Part shown: positions 16,967 through 27,100 of the stretch, piece by piece
Numbering within the stretch: position 1 is the stretch's first letter
How the letters are laid out: every line of letters begins with the position of its first letter
Source of the DNA: Helicobacter jaachi
GTDB taxonomy: Bacteria; Campylobacterota; Campylobacteria; Campylobacterales; Helicobacteraceae
DNA length: 64,000 bases
Reading direction: 5' to 3'
Assembly: GCF_000763135.2 (NCBI RefSeq)
Contig: NZ_JRPR02000001.1
Coordinates: 372,001-436,000, forward strand
Notes under the pieces: model-generated
Databases searched by the model: none
Told to the model about the DNA's origin: nothing
What the model saw: the letters and a program-made list of their open reading frames with translations, nothing else
Program-made: the position numbers and the translations under genes

Positions 16967-17677
16967 TTAGCGTGGAGATAACTTTTCAAGCAAAAATGGG
17001 TAGATTCTAGCCTGCTCGCGCAAATCTTTGCGGATAGTTTTAGCATTTGGGCAATATTGCAAGACAAGATTCCAAAACTTAAATGAATGATTTTTATGCC
17101 TAATATGCGCTAGTTCATGGATAATAACATAATCAATATGTGAATGCGGCGCAAAAATAAGCATAAATGAAAAAAAGAGGCGATTATCATAAGTGCAGCT
17201 GCCAAAGCGCGAAGTGGCGTTGGTGATTTTAATGGCTTTGTAAGCTAAATTCATACGCGCGCTAAACTCCTGCGCACGCGGGATAATATAATCATAAAGC
17301 CTTTGCTGAAGCGCCTTTTTTAGCGTAGGGGTAAAAAGCGTGCTAGATTCTATACGCACAGAATCTAAATGCTGCCATACGCCAAAGATAAGTATTTCAT
17401 TATGATGAGATTGCAGGAGCGAATGCGTGGAGGAAGTGTGCTTGGATAGCCTATCAAGGTGAGATTGTATCCACAAATGATGTGTGTTAATAAATTGCTG
17501 CACTTCAGTGCTAGAAAAGCCCATTGGCACGCGCACAAAAAGGGATAAATCTGCTTTAATCACAATGCGCGGATATTTGATATTTTTGCGCTCAAGAGAA
17601 ATGCTAGAGGCTTTTGCATAAGATTTTTGCAGGGTTTTTAACATTATATTGACACTTTTAGTTATAATTTCAGCCAT
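16967..17677 (-). CDS. YgjP-like zinc metallopeptidase (DUF45)
   Basis: 236 residues. The C-terminal half contains I-I-H-E-L-A-H-I-R-H-K-N-H-S-F-K-F-W (about 187-204), an H-E-x-x-H zinc site followed by a third histidine in the spacing of YgjP/SprT-like peptidases. Upstream R-F-G-S-C-T-Y-D-N-R-L-F-F-S is the other family signature. It is predicted cytoplasmic; the substrate is unknown. The start is unsure: ATG at 17677 and an in-frame ATG at 17644 both lack a clear ribosome site. It is divergent from rplI. Confidence 0.8.
   Translation of the reverse strand: MAEIITKSVNIMLKTLQKSYAKASSISLERKNIKYPRIVIKADLSLFVRVPMGFSSTEVQQFINTHHLWIQSHLDRLSKHTSSTHSLLQSHHNEILIFGVWQHLDSVRIESSTLFTPTLKKALQQRLYDYIIPRAQEFSARMNLAYKAIKITNATSRFGSCTYDNRLFFSFMLIFAPHSHIDYVIIHELAHIRHKNHSFKFWNLVLQYCPNAKTIRKDLREQARIYPFLLEKLSPR
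17663..17668 (+). promoter_or_regulatory. Predicted -10 element of the rplI-hslVU-era transcript
   Basis: TATAAT 30 bp before the rplI ATG, with AT-rich sequence upstream. TTGACA at 17649-17654 is too close (8 bp) to serve as its -35 element. The element lies inside the first codons of the divergent YgjP-like gene if that gene starts at 17677. Confidence 0.4.
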
Positions 17678-17697
17678 TATAACGCAATGGAGAAAAT

Positions 17698-18150
17698 ATG
17701 AAAGTGTTGCTTTTGGAGAATGTGCAGGGGCTAGGGAAAAAGGGTGAGATTGTTGAAGTCAAAGACGGCTATGGGCAGAATTTTTTAATCGCTAAAAATA
17801 AAGCCGCGCGCGCTACAAATGAGGTGATTAATAAATATAAAGCCCAGCAAAAAAAGGCAGAGGAGCAAGCCGCACTAGAGATTGCTCAAATGCAGCAAAT
17901 GAAAAAAAATATAGAATCTATCCATCTTACTTTGCATAAAAAAGTGGGCGCAAATGATACGCTTTTTGGCTCAATCACAAAAGAGGAAATCGCCCAAGTG
18001 CTTAAGGAGCATAAAATCGAGCTTGACAAAAAGCATATTGAAATCGCACATGCTATCAAGCACATAGGTGCATTTGATGTGCAAATAAAGCTAGGGCACG
18101 GCATTAATGCGACTTTGAAGCTCACTATAGAGCCGCTAAAGGAAGCTTAA
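17698..18150 (+). CDS. rplI: 50S ribosomal protein L9
   Basis: 150 residues. The N-terminal RNA-binding domain starts [16 protein letters not shown] with the G-Y-G-Q-N-F-L motif, followed by the long central helix (about 40-75) and a C-terminal domain that ends [10 protein letters not shown]. The stop overlaps the hslV ATG by one base (TAATG), so the two are translationally coupled. Confidence 0.96.
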   Translation: MKVLLLENVQGLGKKGEIVEVKDGYGQNFLIAKNKAARATNEVINKYKAQQKKAEEQAALEIAQMQQMKKNIESIHLTLHKKVGANDTLFGSITKEEIAQVLKEHKIELDKKHIEIAHAIKHIGAFDVQIKLGHGINATLKLTIEPLKEA

Positions 18151-18692
18151 TGTTTGAAGCGACAACCATACTAGGCTACAAGGGCGAGTATAAGGGCAAA
18201 AAGTGTGCTATTATTGGTGGTGATGGGCAAGTAACATTTGGCAATTGCGTGCTAAAAAATAACGCCACTAAAATCCGCACGCTTTATAATGGGCAAATCT
18301 TAAGCGGCTTTGCAGGCAGCACAGCAGATGCGTTTAGTTTATTTGATATGTTTGAGCGTATTTTAGAAGGGCGCAAGGGCGATTTAGTGCGCAGCGTGCT
18401 AGAATTTAGCAAAGAATGGCGCAAAGATAAGTATTTGCGCAAACTAGAAGCGATGATGATTGTGCTAGATAGCGAGCATATTTATATTTTAAGCGGCACG
18501 GGCGATGTGGTGGAGCCAGAAGATGGTAAGATTGCCGCTATTGGCAGCGGAGGAAATTATGCCCTAAGTGCAGCGCGTGCTTTGGACGCCCATAGCCAGC
18601 TCTCACCGCGCGAAATTGTAGAGCATTCTTTGAAAATAGCTGGTGAGCTATGCATTTACACTAATACAAATATTAAAATTTTAGCATTATAA
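18150..18692 (+). CDS. hslV: ATP-dependent protease subunit HslV
   Basis: 180 residues, the usual size. Removal of M-F-E-A exposes the T-T-I-L-G-Y N-terminus, where the first threonine is the nucleophile. G-G-D-G-Q-V-T-F-G and [10 protein letters not shown] are HslV signatures. It forms the double-ring proteolytic chamber unfolded into by HslU, which follows 10 bp downstream. Confidence 0.96.
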   Translation: MFEATTILGYKGEYKGKKCAIIGGDGQVTFGNCVLKNNATKIRTLYNGQILSGFAGSTADAFSLFDMFERILEGRKGDLVRSVLEFSKEWRKDKYLRKLEAMMIVLDSEHIYILSGTGDVVEPEDGKIAAIGSGGNYALSAARALDAHSQLSPREIVEHSLKIAGELCIYTNTNIKILAL

Positions 18693-18702
18693 CGGAGAGG
18701 GA

Positions 18703-20031
18703 ATGAAAGAAAATATGACACCAAAGCAGATTGTGGAATATCTTGATGGCTATATCATCGGGCAGCATGAGGCTAAAAAGGCTGTAGCAATTGCGCTTAG
18801 AAATCGCTATCGGCGCTTAAGGCTTGATAAAGAGGTGCAAGATGAGATTACGCCCAAAAATATTTTGATGATTGGCTCAACGGGCGTAGGAAAGACTGAA
18901 ATCGCTCGCCGTATGGCAAAGATGATGGGATTGCCTTTTGTGAAAGTAGAGGCGAGCAAATATACTGAAGTGGGCTTTGTGGGGCGCGATGTAGAATCTA
19001 TGGTGCGTGATTTGGTGCTAGCAAGTGTAAATTTGGTAGAGAATGAGCATAGGGCGCGCGCGCAAGCACAAATTAATGATTATATTATTGAAAAAATCAC
19101 TCAAAAGCTCCTCCCACCTCTGCCAAGTGGCGTGAGTGAGGCAAAGAAAAATGAGTATGATATAAGTTTTGCCAAAATGAAGCAGCGCGTGATAAAAGGC
19201 GAGGTTGATGATTTAAAAATTGAAGTAGAAGTGAGCAAAAAGCCTCAAGTTAATGATGAAAACCTCCCGCCTGATATGATAAAAGTGCAAGAATCTATTT
19301 TTAAAGTGTTAAATGTCACACAAGATAAAATTAAAAAAGAAATGAGCGTCAAAGAGGCAAAAGAAGCTCTTACCTTTGAGGCTACAGAATCTGTGCTAGA
19401 TGCAGATTCTATACGCGCGGAGGGCTTGCGGCGCGCGCAGGAAAATGGTGTAATTTTTATTGATGAGATTGATAAAGTAGCCGTTGGGAGCAAAGATAGC
19501 TCGCGTCAAGACCCCAGTAAAGAGGGCGTGCAGCGCGACTTGTTGCCTATTGTTGAGGGCAGTGTGGTGAATACAAAATATGGACAGATTAAAACAGATT
19601 ATATTTTATTTATCGCAGCGGGCGCGTTTCACTTTAGCAAGCCTAGTGATTTAATCCCCGAGCTACAAGGGCGATTTCCCCTGCGTGTAGAGCTACAAAG
19701 CTTAAATGAAGAGAGTTTGTATCAAATTCTTACACAGACTAAAAGTTCGCTTTTGCGTCAATATCAATTACTGCTCCATACTGAAAATATTACACTTGAG
19801 TTTAGCGATGAGGCTATAAGGGAGCTTGCTAGGCTTTCTCATAGTGCTAATGAACGCACAGAGGATATTGGCGCTAGGCGTTTGCATACAACTATTGAGC
19901 GCGTGCTGGAGGATATTAGCTTTGATGTGGATACTTACGCGGGTAAGGAAATAGAGGTGACAGGAGAAATGGTGCGCGAGCGGCTAGGGGATTTGGTGGA
20001 GAATATCGATTTGGCGCGCTATATTCTATAA
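18703..20031 (+). CDS. hslU: HslU, AAA+ ATPase of the HslUV protease
   Basis: 442 residues. The N-domain begins M-T-P-K-Q-I-V-E-Y-L-D. Walker A is G-S-T-G-V-G-K-T-E (about 65), the pore loop region is K-Y-T-E-V-G-F-V-G-R-D, Walker B is V-I-F-I-D-E-I-D-K-V-A, and the C-terminus R-Y-I-L inserts into HslV. The I-domain (about 110-240) is long and lysine-rich. Its stop abuts the era start without a gap. Confidence 0.96.
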   Translation: MKENMTPKQIVEYLDGYIIGQHEAKKAVAIALRNRYRRLRLDKEVQDEITPKNILMIGSTGVGKTEIARRMAKMMGLPFVKVEASKYTEVGFVGRDVESMVRDLVLASVNLVENEHRARAQAQINDYIIEKITQKLLPPLPSGVSEAKKNEYDISFAKMKQRVIKGEVDDLKIEVEVSKKPQVNDENLPPDMIKVQESIFKVLNVTQDKIKKEMSVKEAKEALTFEATESVLDADSIRAEGLRRAQENGVIFIDEIDKVAVGSKDSSRQDPSKEGVQRDLLPIVEGSVVNTKYGQIKTDYILFIAAGAFHFSKPSDLIPELQGRFPLRVELQSLNEESLYQILTQTKSSLLRQYQLLLHTENITLEFSDEAIRELARLSHSANERTEDIGARRLHTTIERVLEDISFDVDTYAGKEIEVTGEMVRERLGDLVENIDLARYIL

Positions 20032-20964
20032 ATGTTAATTATGGCAGAAAATAAAGACACGCAACAAAGCCATGAGCCAACTAGAGCGGGATTTGTGGCG
20101 ACACTTGGCAGACCAAATGCTGGCAAATCAACACTTCTTAATCATCTCTTAGGCGAGCATCTCGCGCTCGTGTCGCACAAAGCAAATGCCACACGCAAGC
20201 AGCTACAGCTTATCGTGCCTTACGCGCCGCTTAGGGCGCAAATTATTTTTGTAGATACGCCGGGCATTCATCATCAAGAGAAATTACTCAATCAATATAT
20301 GCTCTCCCAAGCCTTAAAGGCAATGAGTGATTGTGATTTGGCAATGTATTTAGCTCCAGTGAGTGATGATGTAAAGCATTATGAGGCATTTTTGCGCCTC
20401 TATGAGCATAAAGCGCATATTTTGCTTTTGACTAAAACTGACACATGCACGCAAAGTGAGCTACTAGCAAAAATAGCGCAGTATCAAGCTTTTAGCCAAT
20501 ATTTTCTAGCGCTTTTGCCTATAAGCGTTAAAAAAGGCTTTCAAAGGGAGCAGTTGCTAGCGTGTATTGCTTCACATTTGCCCTATGCGCCTTTTTTTTA
20601 CGATGATGAGCTACTTACGCCCGCTTCGCTTAAAGAGATTTATAAAGAAATGATACGACAAAGTCTATTTGAGAATCTAAGTGATGAAATCCCCTATGAA
20701 GCCGATGTGGTGATTAAGCATTTTGAAGAGGGTGTGCGGCGTGATAGAATCTATGCGCATATTATTGTAGAGAAGCAAAGCCAAAAGGGAGTAGTTATCG
20801 GCAAAGGCGGGAGTAGCATTAAGCGCATTAGTCAATGTGCAAGGCACAAAATTGCCTCACTTAGCCCCAAAGATATATTTTTAAAGCTTGATGTAGAGGT
20901 GCATAAAGGCTGGAGCAAACACAAAGATGTGTTGAAAAAAATAGGGTATGATTTTGCGCAGTAA
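20032..20964 (+). CDS. era: GTPase Era
   Basis: 310 residues. G1 is G-R-P-N-A-G-K-S-T, G3 is D-T-P-G, G4 is T-K-T-D. The C-terminal KH domain shows G-V-V-I-G-K-G-G-S-S-I-K-R-I. Era binds the 3-prime end of 16S rRNA and checks 30S assembly. The start is ATG at 20032, directly after the hslU stop; the ATG at 20041 is also possible. Neither has a strong ribosome site, which fits translational coupling. Confidence 0.95.
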   Translation: MLIMAENKDTQQSHEPTRAGFVATLGRPNAGKSTLLNHLLGEHLALVSHKANATRKQLQLIVPYAPLRAQIIFVDTPGIHHQEKLLNQYMLSQALKAMSDCDLAMYLAPVSDDVKHYEAFLRLYEHKAHILLLTKTDTCTQSELLAKIAQYQAFSQYFLALLPISVKKGFQREQLLACIASHLPYAPFFYDDELLTPASLKEIYKEMIRQSLFENLSDEIPYEADVVIKHFEEGVRRDRIYAHIIVEKQSQKGVVIGKGGSSIKRISQCARHKIASLSPKDIFLKLDVEVHKGWSKHKDVLKKIGYDFAQ

Positions 20965-20989
20965 AGCAAGCATTCAAGGAGTAGAGGCT

Positions 20990-21997
20990 ATGAGCGGATT
21001 TAGAAAGTGGCTTTTGTGCGTGGTGTGGAGTGTAAGCGGACTTTACGCACTTGATGCGCAGGTCGTGGAGCTAGTAAATGAATACAGAAAACATGGTATA
21101 AAATCTATAGAATCTACATTTGATAAATATTTAACAAGTAGCGCGTATTGGGCGGATTATTTGAAAGAAAATGCCACAGAATATGGATATTTTGAGGATT
21201 TATCATTTTTATTTGTCGCAGATAAAAGTGCGCCTAGTCTTAAGCTCTATAAAGTCGCGGATTTAAAGCTTACGCTCATTGGCGATTCGCCAGCTCTTGT
21301 GGCAAAGGGCAAGGGTAATAAGCGAAAAGAGGGTGATTTGACCACACCCATTGGCAGCTATGATTTAACCGGGCGGCTTACAGGTTTAGACCAATACTAT
21401 GGACCGCTTGCTTTTCCTACAGACTATCCTAATGTGTATGATAAATCGCTCAAAAAAACAGGCAGTGGTATTTGGATTCACGGGCTGCCGCTTAATGGAA
21501 ATCGGCAGGATTTGAATACGCGCGGCTGCATAGCCATTGAGAATGAGCTGCTTAAAAAATATGATAATCTCATTGACTGGAAAAAAACTATGCTTATCAC
21601 TTATGAAGGCGCATTTAAGAGTGCAAGCATAGAGGAGCTATCTATCGTGCTTTCACAGCTTTATCAGTGGAAAGATGCGTGGCAAAGGAGTGATTTAGCA
21701 AGTTATTTAAATTTTTATGATGAAAAGGATTTCTATCGTCCCGATGGTATGAGCTTTAAGGCATTTAAGGAGTATAAGAAAAATATATTTGCTAAAAATG
21801 AAGATAAGGTCATACGCATTTCAAATATTAATGTTTCAATTTACCCAAATGAGGCAAATCGCAATATGTATCGCATTAGTTTTGTGCAAGATTATAAAGC
21901 CTATCTTAATGGCAAGGTAAATTTTAGCTCTATGGGCAAAAAAGATATGTATGTAGTGCTTGAAAACGCACATATAAGGATTCTAAGCGAAAAATAA
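20990..21997 (+). CDS. csd6: Csd6-like L,D-carboxypeptidase (YkuD fold)
   Basis: Start at 20990, after AAGGAG, gives 335 residues with a signal peptide ending near L-Y-A. The YkuD catalytic motif is seen as I-W-I-H-G-L-P and N-T-R-G-C-I-A-I (about 170-195): histidine, arginine and nucleophilic cysteine. A C-terminal NTF2-like domain follows (about 225-335). This two-domain plan is that of Helicobacter Csd6 and Campylobacter Pgp2, which trim muropeptide stems and set helical cell shape. Csd6 converts tetrapeptides to tripeptides. It overlaps no real gene; the longer ORF start in era is rejected. Confidence 0.85.
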   Translation: MSGFRKWLLCVVWSVSGLYALDAQVVELVNEYRKHGIKSIESTFDKYLTSSAYWADYLKENATEYGYFEDLSFLFVADKSAPSLKLYKVADLKLTLIGDSPALVAKGKGNKRKEGDLTTPIGSYDLTGRLTGLDQYYGPLAFPTDYPNVYDKSLKKTGSGIWIHGLPLNGNRQDLNTRGCIAIENELLKKYDNLIDWKKTMLITYEGAFKSASIEELSIVLSQLYQWKDAWQRSDLASYLNFYDEKDFYRPDGMSFKAFKEYKKNIFAKNEDKVIRISNINVSIYPNEANRNMYRISFVQDYKAYLNGKVNFSSMGKKDMYVVLENAHIRILSEK

Positions 21998-22033
21998 TTG
22001 TAAAGCCCCTGTAGCATGCAGCCACATAGAATT

Positions 22034-22060
22034 TATAGAATCTGGCATTTAGATTCTATA
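22034..22060. terminator. AGATTCTA-pair hairpin after csd6
   Basis: TATAGAATCT and AGATTCTATA make a perfect 10-bp stem with a 7-nt loop, 36 bp after the csd6 stop and before the next plus-strand gene. It may end the rplI-csd6 transcript or separate it from the barrel genes. Confidence 0.5.
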
Positions 22061-22088
22061 CTAGTGGTGTGGAATATAAGGAGACATT

Positions 22089-22955
22089 ATGAAAAGATTT
22101 ATACGCAACTTGCTTTATTTATGGGTATTTGGTTTATGGCAATTTACCCATGCGGAAGGCTTTTTGAGCCGTGCTGAAAAAAATGAGCTTGACACAAAAG
22201 TAGGCATAAATATACTCTCTTATACGCATGCTACTCATTTGGCTGTGAGTGCAAATAGCTCCGGCCCTGCGGTAGCGTTTTATTATGAGGGCAAGAATAT
22301 ATTCTCTAATCATATCTTTTATGGCTCAAACGCGAGTGTGGGGAGTTCGCCATCAAATATTAATCACGCTTATCATCTTGTAGGTATGAATAATCTCACC
22401 ACCTACCGCCCGCGCGGAGGGACAAATCTTGACATAGATTTAACGCTGCGGCTAGGCTATGATGTGCTAAGAAGGGAGTATGACACGCCATTTGCTTTAA
22501 GTCTTGGCATTCGTATGCTAACTAATAGCACGCTATCTAGCCTCTCTCCTACATTTCCGCAGCTTACAAGCTTTTATGCAAATATCGAGGCAAGTGGGCT
22601 AATCGCGCTTCAGCCAAAGCTTGATTTTGAGTATTTTATCGCCTTTAGTCCCTTACTAAATGCAAGCGTAAATGTGCCAAAGACAGATAATATCTTAGAG
22701 GGCAGAAGGCTTAAAATTACTGAAGGCTATGGGATTAGCCTCGCACTTGGCACGCGTTATTATGTGAGCAATAAGGCTTACTTTTTTGCCCAAATCATTG
22801 CTTCTTACACACATTGGGGACAATCAAGTACCGGGCGCATAACCACCGCGCCCACCACCACAGAGCAGGTTATCCTCCCTAATGTAAGCACAGATGTATA
22901 TTATCCTGCTAGCCACACCACGCAGGCGGGTATTCGCATAGGCTATGGATTTTAG
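22089..22955 (+). CDS. Outer-membrane beta-barrel protein, Helicobacter-type
   Basis: 288 residues with a signal peptide (cut near T-H-A). The mature protein is a series of alternating hydrophobic strands with aromatic belts (for example L-T-L-R-L-G-Y-D-V, Y-F-F-A-Q-I-I-A-S-Y-T-H) and ends in a G-Y-G-F aromatic C-terminus recognised by the Bam machine. The cargo or ligand cannot be told. It lies 20 bp before a second barrel gene of similar size but little visible similarity. Confidence 0.6.
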   Translation: MKRFIRNLLYLWVFGLWQFTHAEGFLSRAEKNELDTKVGINILSYTHATHLAVSANSSGPAVAFYYEGKNIFSNHIFYGSNASVGSSPSNINHAYHLVGMNNLTTYRPRGGTNLDIDLTLRLGYDVLRREYDTPFALSLGIRMLTNSTLSSLSPTFPQLTSFYANIEASGLIALQPKLDFEYFIAFSPLLNASVNVPKTDNILEGRRLKITEGYGISLALGTRYYVSNKAYFFAQIIASYTHWGQSSTGRITTAPTTTEQVILPNVSTDVYYPASHTTQAGIRIGYGF

Positions 22956-22975
22956 ATTCTATAAAGGATAATGTT

Positions 22976-23824
22976 ATGAGAAAATTTATTTTTATTTGCA
23001 TAAGTTTAATGCTTACAAATGCCCTAGCTAATGAGAATCTAGGCTTACTTAAAAAAGGCGTGTATAAATCGCTTGGCTATATGATGGGCTATTATCGCTA
23101 TGGTGAGTTTGACAATAATGGCGCGCATTTTATGCACTTTGATACCTTATTTTTTGGGCTTACAGGGCAGCTTGGCGCGGTTTATGGCAGTGGAATTAAG
23201 CTAGAGGGGACTTTGCGCACAAATTTTGCGATGGGCGTTTATACAGGGCATGTGCTAGAGGTGGATAATCCTGATAGATATGATGGCTCACTTGGTCAAA
23301 GAGTGCAGAGCCTAACAGGAGCGTTTAACACTGATAGTGAGCTAAAGGCAGGTTATAATTTTTTGCGCGCCAATCAAATGGCAAGCTTTTATGTGCAAAC
23401 AGGTGTGGGCTATTATTTTAGTCGCACAGAATTTATTACTATGGATAGATTGCAGGGCTATTTGTATGTGCCGCTTGAAATAGAGGGCGAATTAGTGCTT
23501 AATCCAAAAGTGTGCCTAAATTATGGCGGAGGCTATCGGCATTTGATTTTTGGCAATCACTTCTCCGCAGCGAGTAAATATGGCGTGGAAAATGACTATT
23601 CTACTACACAAAGGCAAGGCTTTGGCGTGAGCGCATTTATAGGTGCAAACTTTAGGGCGCAAGATGGCGGCTTTAGACAAGCGCGCATTGTGTATGAGTA
23701 TTGGCGTATTGGCGAGGGTGATACTATGCGCACCATAGCTACAAATAGCGGCAATGCAGTGGGCATTCACGAGCCGCAAAATGCAACGCATAGAATCTTC
23801 TTACAATATAGCTTTATTTTTTAA
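22976..23824 (+). CDS. Second outer-membrane beta-barrel protein
   Basis: 282 residues with a signal peptide (cut near A-L-A). Alternating strands such as M-G-Y-Y-R-Y-G-E-F, A-S-F-Y-V-Q-T-G-V-G-Y-Y-F and R-I-F-L-Q-Y-S-F-I-F, and a terminal phenylalanine, mark a barrel. An AGATTCTATAAAGGA stretch just before the start supplies the ribosome site. The pair with the preceding barrel suggests an operon. Function is unknown. Confidence 0.6.
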   Translation: MRKFIFICISLMLTNALANENLGLLKKGVYKSLGYMMGYYRYGEFDNNGAHFMHFDTLFFGLTGQLGAVYGSGIKLEGTLRTNFAMGVYTGHVLEVDNPDRYDGSLGQRVQSLTGAFNTDSELKAGYNFLRANQMASFYVQTGVGYYFSRTEFITMDRLQGYLYVPLEIEGELVLNPKVCLNYGGGYRHLIFGNHFSAASKYGVENDYSTTQRQGFGVSAFIGANFRAQDGGFRQARIVYEYWRIGEGDTMRTIATNSGNAVGIHEPQNATHRIFLQYSFIF

Positions 23825-23919
23825 GCCCGTATGCGCGTCATCTTAGCATCAATGCAAGAAACTCTTAAATGAGTGGATTTTAGATTCTGTGTTACAATAT
23901 ATAGGAATCTAAAGTATTA

Positions 23920-23982
23920 TAGAATCTAGCATTAAGAAAAGAAACGAAGTTGATAGACACACAAGCAACAGCGTAGAAATTA
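23920..23982. repeat. Truncated copy of the intergenic repeat (63 bp)
   Basis: It opens TAGAATCTAGC and contains AAGTTGATAGA and AGCAACAGCG, fragments of the 131-138 bp unit with its middle deleted. It directly abuts the full copy that starts at 23983. Confidence 0.6.
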
Positions 23983-24120
23983 TAGAATCTAGCCTTAAAA
24001 AATAAGTTGATAAGCTGCGTAAGCAGATTATAACTTTATACTTTAGGCGCAAATGTGAGCTTTGCTTGCATTTGCAAGATGCGCGCGGCTTTTTGTTAAA
24101 AAAGCAACAGCGCGGAATTA
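23983..24120. repeat. Dispersed copy of the intergenic repeat (138 bp)
   Basis: It starts TAGAATCTAGCC and carries the same core as the tandem units at 16529-16927, including TTTAGGCGCAAATG and GAGCTTTGCTTGCATTTG. Its tail is of the unit 3 type. A further TAGAATCT follows at 24121. About 7 kb separates it from the tandem array. Confidence 0.85.
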
Positions 24121-24161
24121 TAGAATCTAGCAAATTGTTTTTAAGATTTTAAGGAGTGTAA

Positions 24162-27100
24162 ATGCGAGAATTATGGAAAATTCAAGGCTTTAGCGCCTTT
24201 ATTATTGTGGCTTTTATTAATGCCTTTGTGGATTTGGGGCATAAAATTACCATTCAAAATACATTGTATAAAGTCTATGATGGCAGTGATTTGACATTGC
24301 TTGTTAGCATTGTTAATGCACTTATTTTACTGCCTTTTATTCTGCTTTTTACGCCCTCTGGATTTCTAGCAGATAAATATCCTAAAAATATCGTTATGCG
24401 TGTGTGTGCATGGGTTGGTGTGGCTCTTACATTACTTATCACATTTTGTTACTTTATGGGCTGGTTTTGGCTAGCATTTATAGCCACTTTGCTTATGGCT
24501 ATGCAATCAGCCATTTATTCGCCTGCAAAATATGGCTTTATTAAGGATTTAGTAGGCAAAGATATGCTTGCTTGGGGTAATGGTGCGATGCAAGCAACAG
24601 CGATTGTGGCTATTTTAGCCGGAATGAGCGTATTTTCATTATTTTTTGAAATGATATATGCTAGTAGCAATTTAGGGTTTTTAGCCCAAAAAGATGAGAT
24701 TTTGCAAAGTGTCGCACCTTTAGGATTTGTGCTAGTGCTGTGCGCGGTGTGTGAGCTGTATTTTTGCTACAGACTTCCCACACTCACAAAAAGCACACAA
24801 GAAGTGTTTGATAAAGACGCCTACATGAAAGGCACGCTATTAAAACAGAATCTAGGCATACTTACTTCGCATAAAAATATTTGGCTTGCGGTGGTGGGCA
24901 TTACTATCTTTTGGTCTATTTCCCAACTGCTTTTAGCCTCTTTTCCTACTTATGCAAAGGCGACATTTTTTGAGCTAAATACTTTTAAGGTGCAAATGGT
25001 CATTGGCTGTTCGGGTCTTGGCATTATTGTGGGTTCAATTATTGCGGGTAGATTCTCAAAAAATTATATTGAAACAGGGCTTATCCCTTTGGGCGCTGCG
25101 CTTGTGTGCCTTATGTGTTTGCTGCTTTTAAGCTTCTCAAGTCTTATGCCTTATGCGATAGTGTTTTTCTTATTTGGTTTAGGCGGCGCACTTTTTATTA
25201 TTCCGCTTAATGCCCTCATTCAGTTTCACGCTAAAGAGGGCGAGCTAGGTAAAGTGCTAGCGGGCAATAACTTTGTGCAAAATGTCGGTATGCTAGGCTT
25301 TTTGTGCATTGGCACTTTGGCATCTTTGTGGGATATTGATGTCAGCTATTTATTTTATTTTTGCATGATTGTGGCGTTTGTAGGCGCGATTTATGTCGTG
25401 CGACTTTTGCCTTTTTCGCTTGTTAGAATGCTTGTAACGCTTGCATTTTTTCAGCGCTATCGCCTTAATGTTGAAGGCTTTGAAAATGTGCCAGAGCAGG
25501 GCGGTGTGCTATTACTTGGGAATCATATTTCTTTTATTGATTGGGCAATGATTCAGTTAGCGCTACCTCGAAAGGTGTATTTTGTTATGGAGCGCAGCTA
25601 TTATGATAGGTGGTATATCCGCATATTTTTAGATATGTTTGGCGTTATTCCTGTTTCAAATGCAGGGAGTAAAAAGGCTTTAGAATCTATTGCCAATAAA
25701 CTCTTAGAGGGGCATATGGTTTGTCTTTTTCCAGAGGGCGCTATCTCACGACATGGGCATTTAAATACCTTTAAGGGTGGCTTTGAGCTAGCAGCAAAGC
25801 AGCTCCAAAGTAATCAAGCTGTGATTTTGCCCTTTTATATTCGCGGGCTGTGGGGGAGCGCGTTTTCTCGCAGTCATGAGGGATTTCAAGAGCGACGCAA
25901 AAGCTTTGCAAAGCGTAATATTACTATTGCTTTTGGCGAGTGTCTTGATATTCACTCAAGTGCGGAGCGTGTCAAAGCAAAAGTCTTTGAGCTTTCTTTT
26001 AGTGCGTGGAAAGCACAATGTGAGGCATTGCCAACTATTGGTGCGGCGTGGATAGATAGTGCAAAAAAGTGGAATAGTGAAATAGCGATTGTAGATAGCC
26101 TAAGCGGCTCTATGAGCTATACTAGAATGCTAGCCCTTACATTTATTTTATCAAAAATATTTGAGCATCAAGCGCGGGAGAAAAATGTAGGCATTATCTT
26201 ACCTGCTAGCTTGGCTAGTGCGCTTTGCAATATCTCTTTGCTCCTAGCGGCAAAAAGTGTAGTAAATCTTAATTTTACCGCAGGCGCACGGGCTATTAAT
26301 GCTGCTATAGAATCTGCAGAGATTAAAAGCATTTATACTTCAAAGCAATTTATGCAAAAGCTCACAGATAAGGGCGTGGAGCTAGCCATTCCTGATAGTG
26401 TGAATATCTTTTATATGGAAGATTTAATTGAGCGTGTGAAGAGCAATAAATTAGGCTTTGTTTATGCTATGGTGGAGGCGATTTTATACCCTGCGTTTAT
26501 ACTTAAATGGCTGTATGTGAAGCCACAGCAAAATACAGATGTAGCCGCAATTCTCTTTAGCAGCGGCAGTGAGGGCAAGCCAAAGGGTGTTATGCTCTCT
26601 CATCTTAACATTATGAGCAATATTTTGCAGATTTCAGATGTAATCCACGCGCGCAATGGAGATTCTATTCTCTCGTCTTTGCCGCCATTCCATGCCTTTG
26701 GATTGACCGTAACGACCCTTATGCCGCTCATAGATGGTATGCTTTGTGTAACGCACGCCGACCCAACAGACGCGCTAGGTGTGGCAAAAGCGGTAGCAAA
26801 AAATAAAGTAAGTGTGATGTGCGCGACTTCGACATTTTTAGGCATTTACGCGCGCAGCCCTAAGGTGGATAAGATGATGTTTGATTCTTTGCGGCTAGTG
26901 GTAGCTGGAGCAGAAAAGCTTAAAAAAGATGTCAAAGAAGCTTTTGTGATGAAGTTTAATAAAGAGATTTATGAGGGCTATGGTGCGACAGAAACCACCC
27001 CTGTGGCAAGTGTGAATTTGCCTAGTGAGTTTGATTCAGCCAATTGGGAGCTGCATAAGGCAAGCAAAGAAGGCAGTGTAGGTATGCCTCTGCCCGGAAG

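Larger units (their letters stand above)
23825..24161. other. Non-coding stretch upstream of the aas-like gene
   Basis: 337 bp between the second barrel gene and the aas-like gene. It contains a truncated and a full copy of the intergenic repeat and several AGAATCT words. The ribosome site AAGGAG precedes the aas start. No promoter is clear. Confidence 0.7.

Noticed and set aside
17649-17668. TTGACA and TATAAT before rplI as a full sigma70 promoter
   Set aside because: They are only 8 bp apart, which is not a working -35/-10 spacing; only the -10 was kept.
20948-20989. Upstream start of the Csd6-like protein inside era
   Set aside because: It lacks a ribosome site and a signal peptide. ATG at 20990 has AAGGAG and gives a clean signal peptide.
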